This document shows positions 5,274 to 5,295 of a DNA stretch of 5,295 nt, piece after piece (positions within the stretch are counted from its first letter, which is position 1; each line of letters starts with the position of its first letter). Source of the stretch: Clostridium sp. UBA1056 (GTDB lineage Bacteria > Bacillota > Clostridia > Clostridiales > Clostridiaceae); assembly GCA_002316385.1 (NCBI GenBank), contig DCDL01000046.1, positions 1 to 5,295 of the forward strand. The letters run 5' to 3'. A program made the translations under genes and the position numbers. Under the pieces are notes generated by a model. That model was not told the origin of the DNA. It ran no database searches and saw only the letters and a list, made by a program, of their open reading frames with translations.

Positions 5274-5295
5274 AATAGACGAGCATTCTGACTTA

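Overview
The window is very AT-rich, with long poly-A/T stretches, AT-ending codons, AGGAGG/GAGGTGA ribosome binding sites and short intergenic gaps. This points to a low-GC Gram-positive bacterium, most likely a Clostridium-type Firmicute. That assignment rests on composition and gene families only; no rRNA or other marker gene is present.

Bases 1-714 hold no large gene. They contain, in order: two tandem copies of a short degenerate repeat (36-68 and 87-119); a perfect 36-bp palindrome (187-222); a second palindrome overlapping promoter-like sequence (239-266); a possible 27-residue small ORF (307-390) followed by a terminator-like hairpin (414-444); a 6-codon ORF with a very strong Shine-Dalgarno sequence (471-491); a second terminator-like hairpin (558-588); and the probable promoter region of the main operon (about 590-660).

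Bases 724-5242 are one compact, same-strand, four-gene operon: ABC ATPase, large FtsX-type permease, OmpR-family response regulator and short-sensor histidine kinase. Genes 1/2 and 3/4 overlap, and genes 2 and 3 are 8 bases apart, so translation is probably coupled. All four match the BceAB-BceRS (VraFG-GraRS) class of peptide-antibiotic sensing and detoxification modules. The ATPase has the characteristic C-terminal extension, the permease has about ten membrane segments with one domain of roughly 235 residues outside the membrane, and the kinase has two membrane helices with almost no extracellular loop. By analogy with the family, the transporter itself detects a cell-wall-active peptide (or its complex with a lipid II-cycle intermediate) and passes the signal to the kinase. 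The kinase phosphorylates the regulator, which activates the operon. The actual ligand cannot be read from the sequence.

Immediately after the last stop codon, an inverted copy of the 5' repeat (5246-5273) begins, and the window may end inside another copy. The operon is therefore bracketed by oppositely oriented members of one dispersed repeat family. The resistance module itself is a known type. The less explained material is in the 5' region and the flanking repeats.
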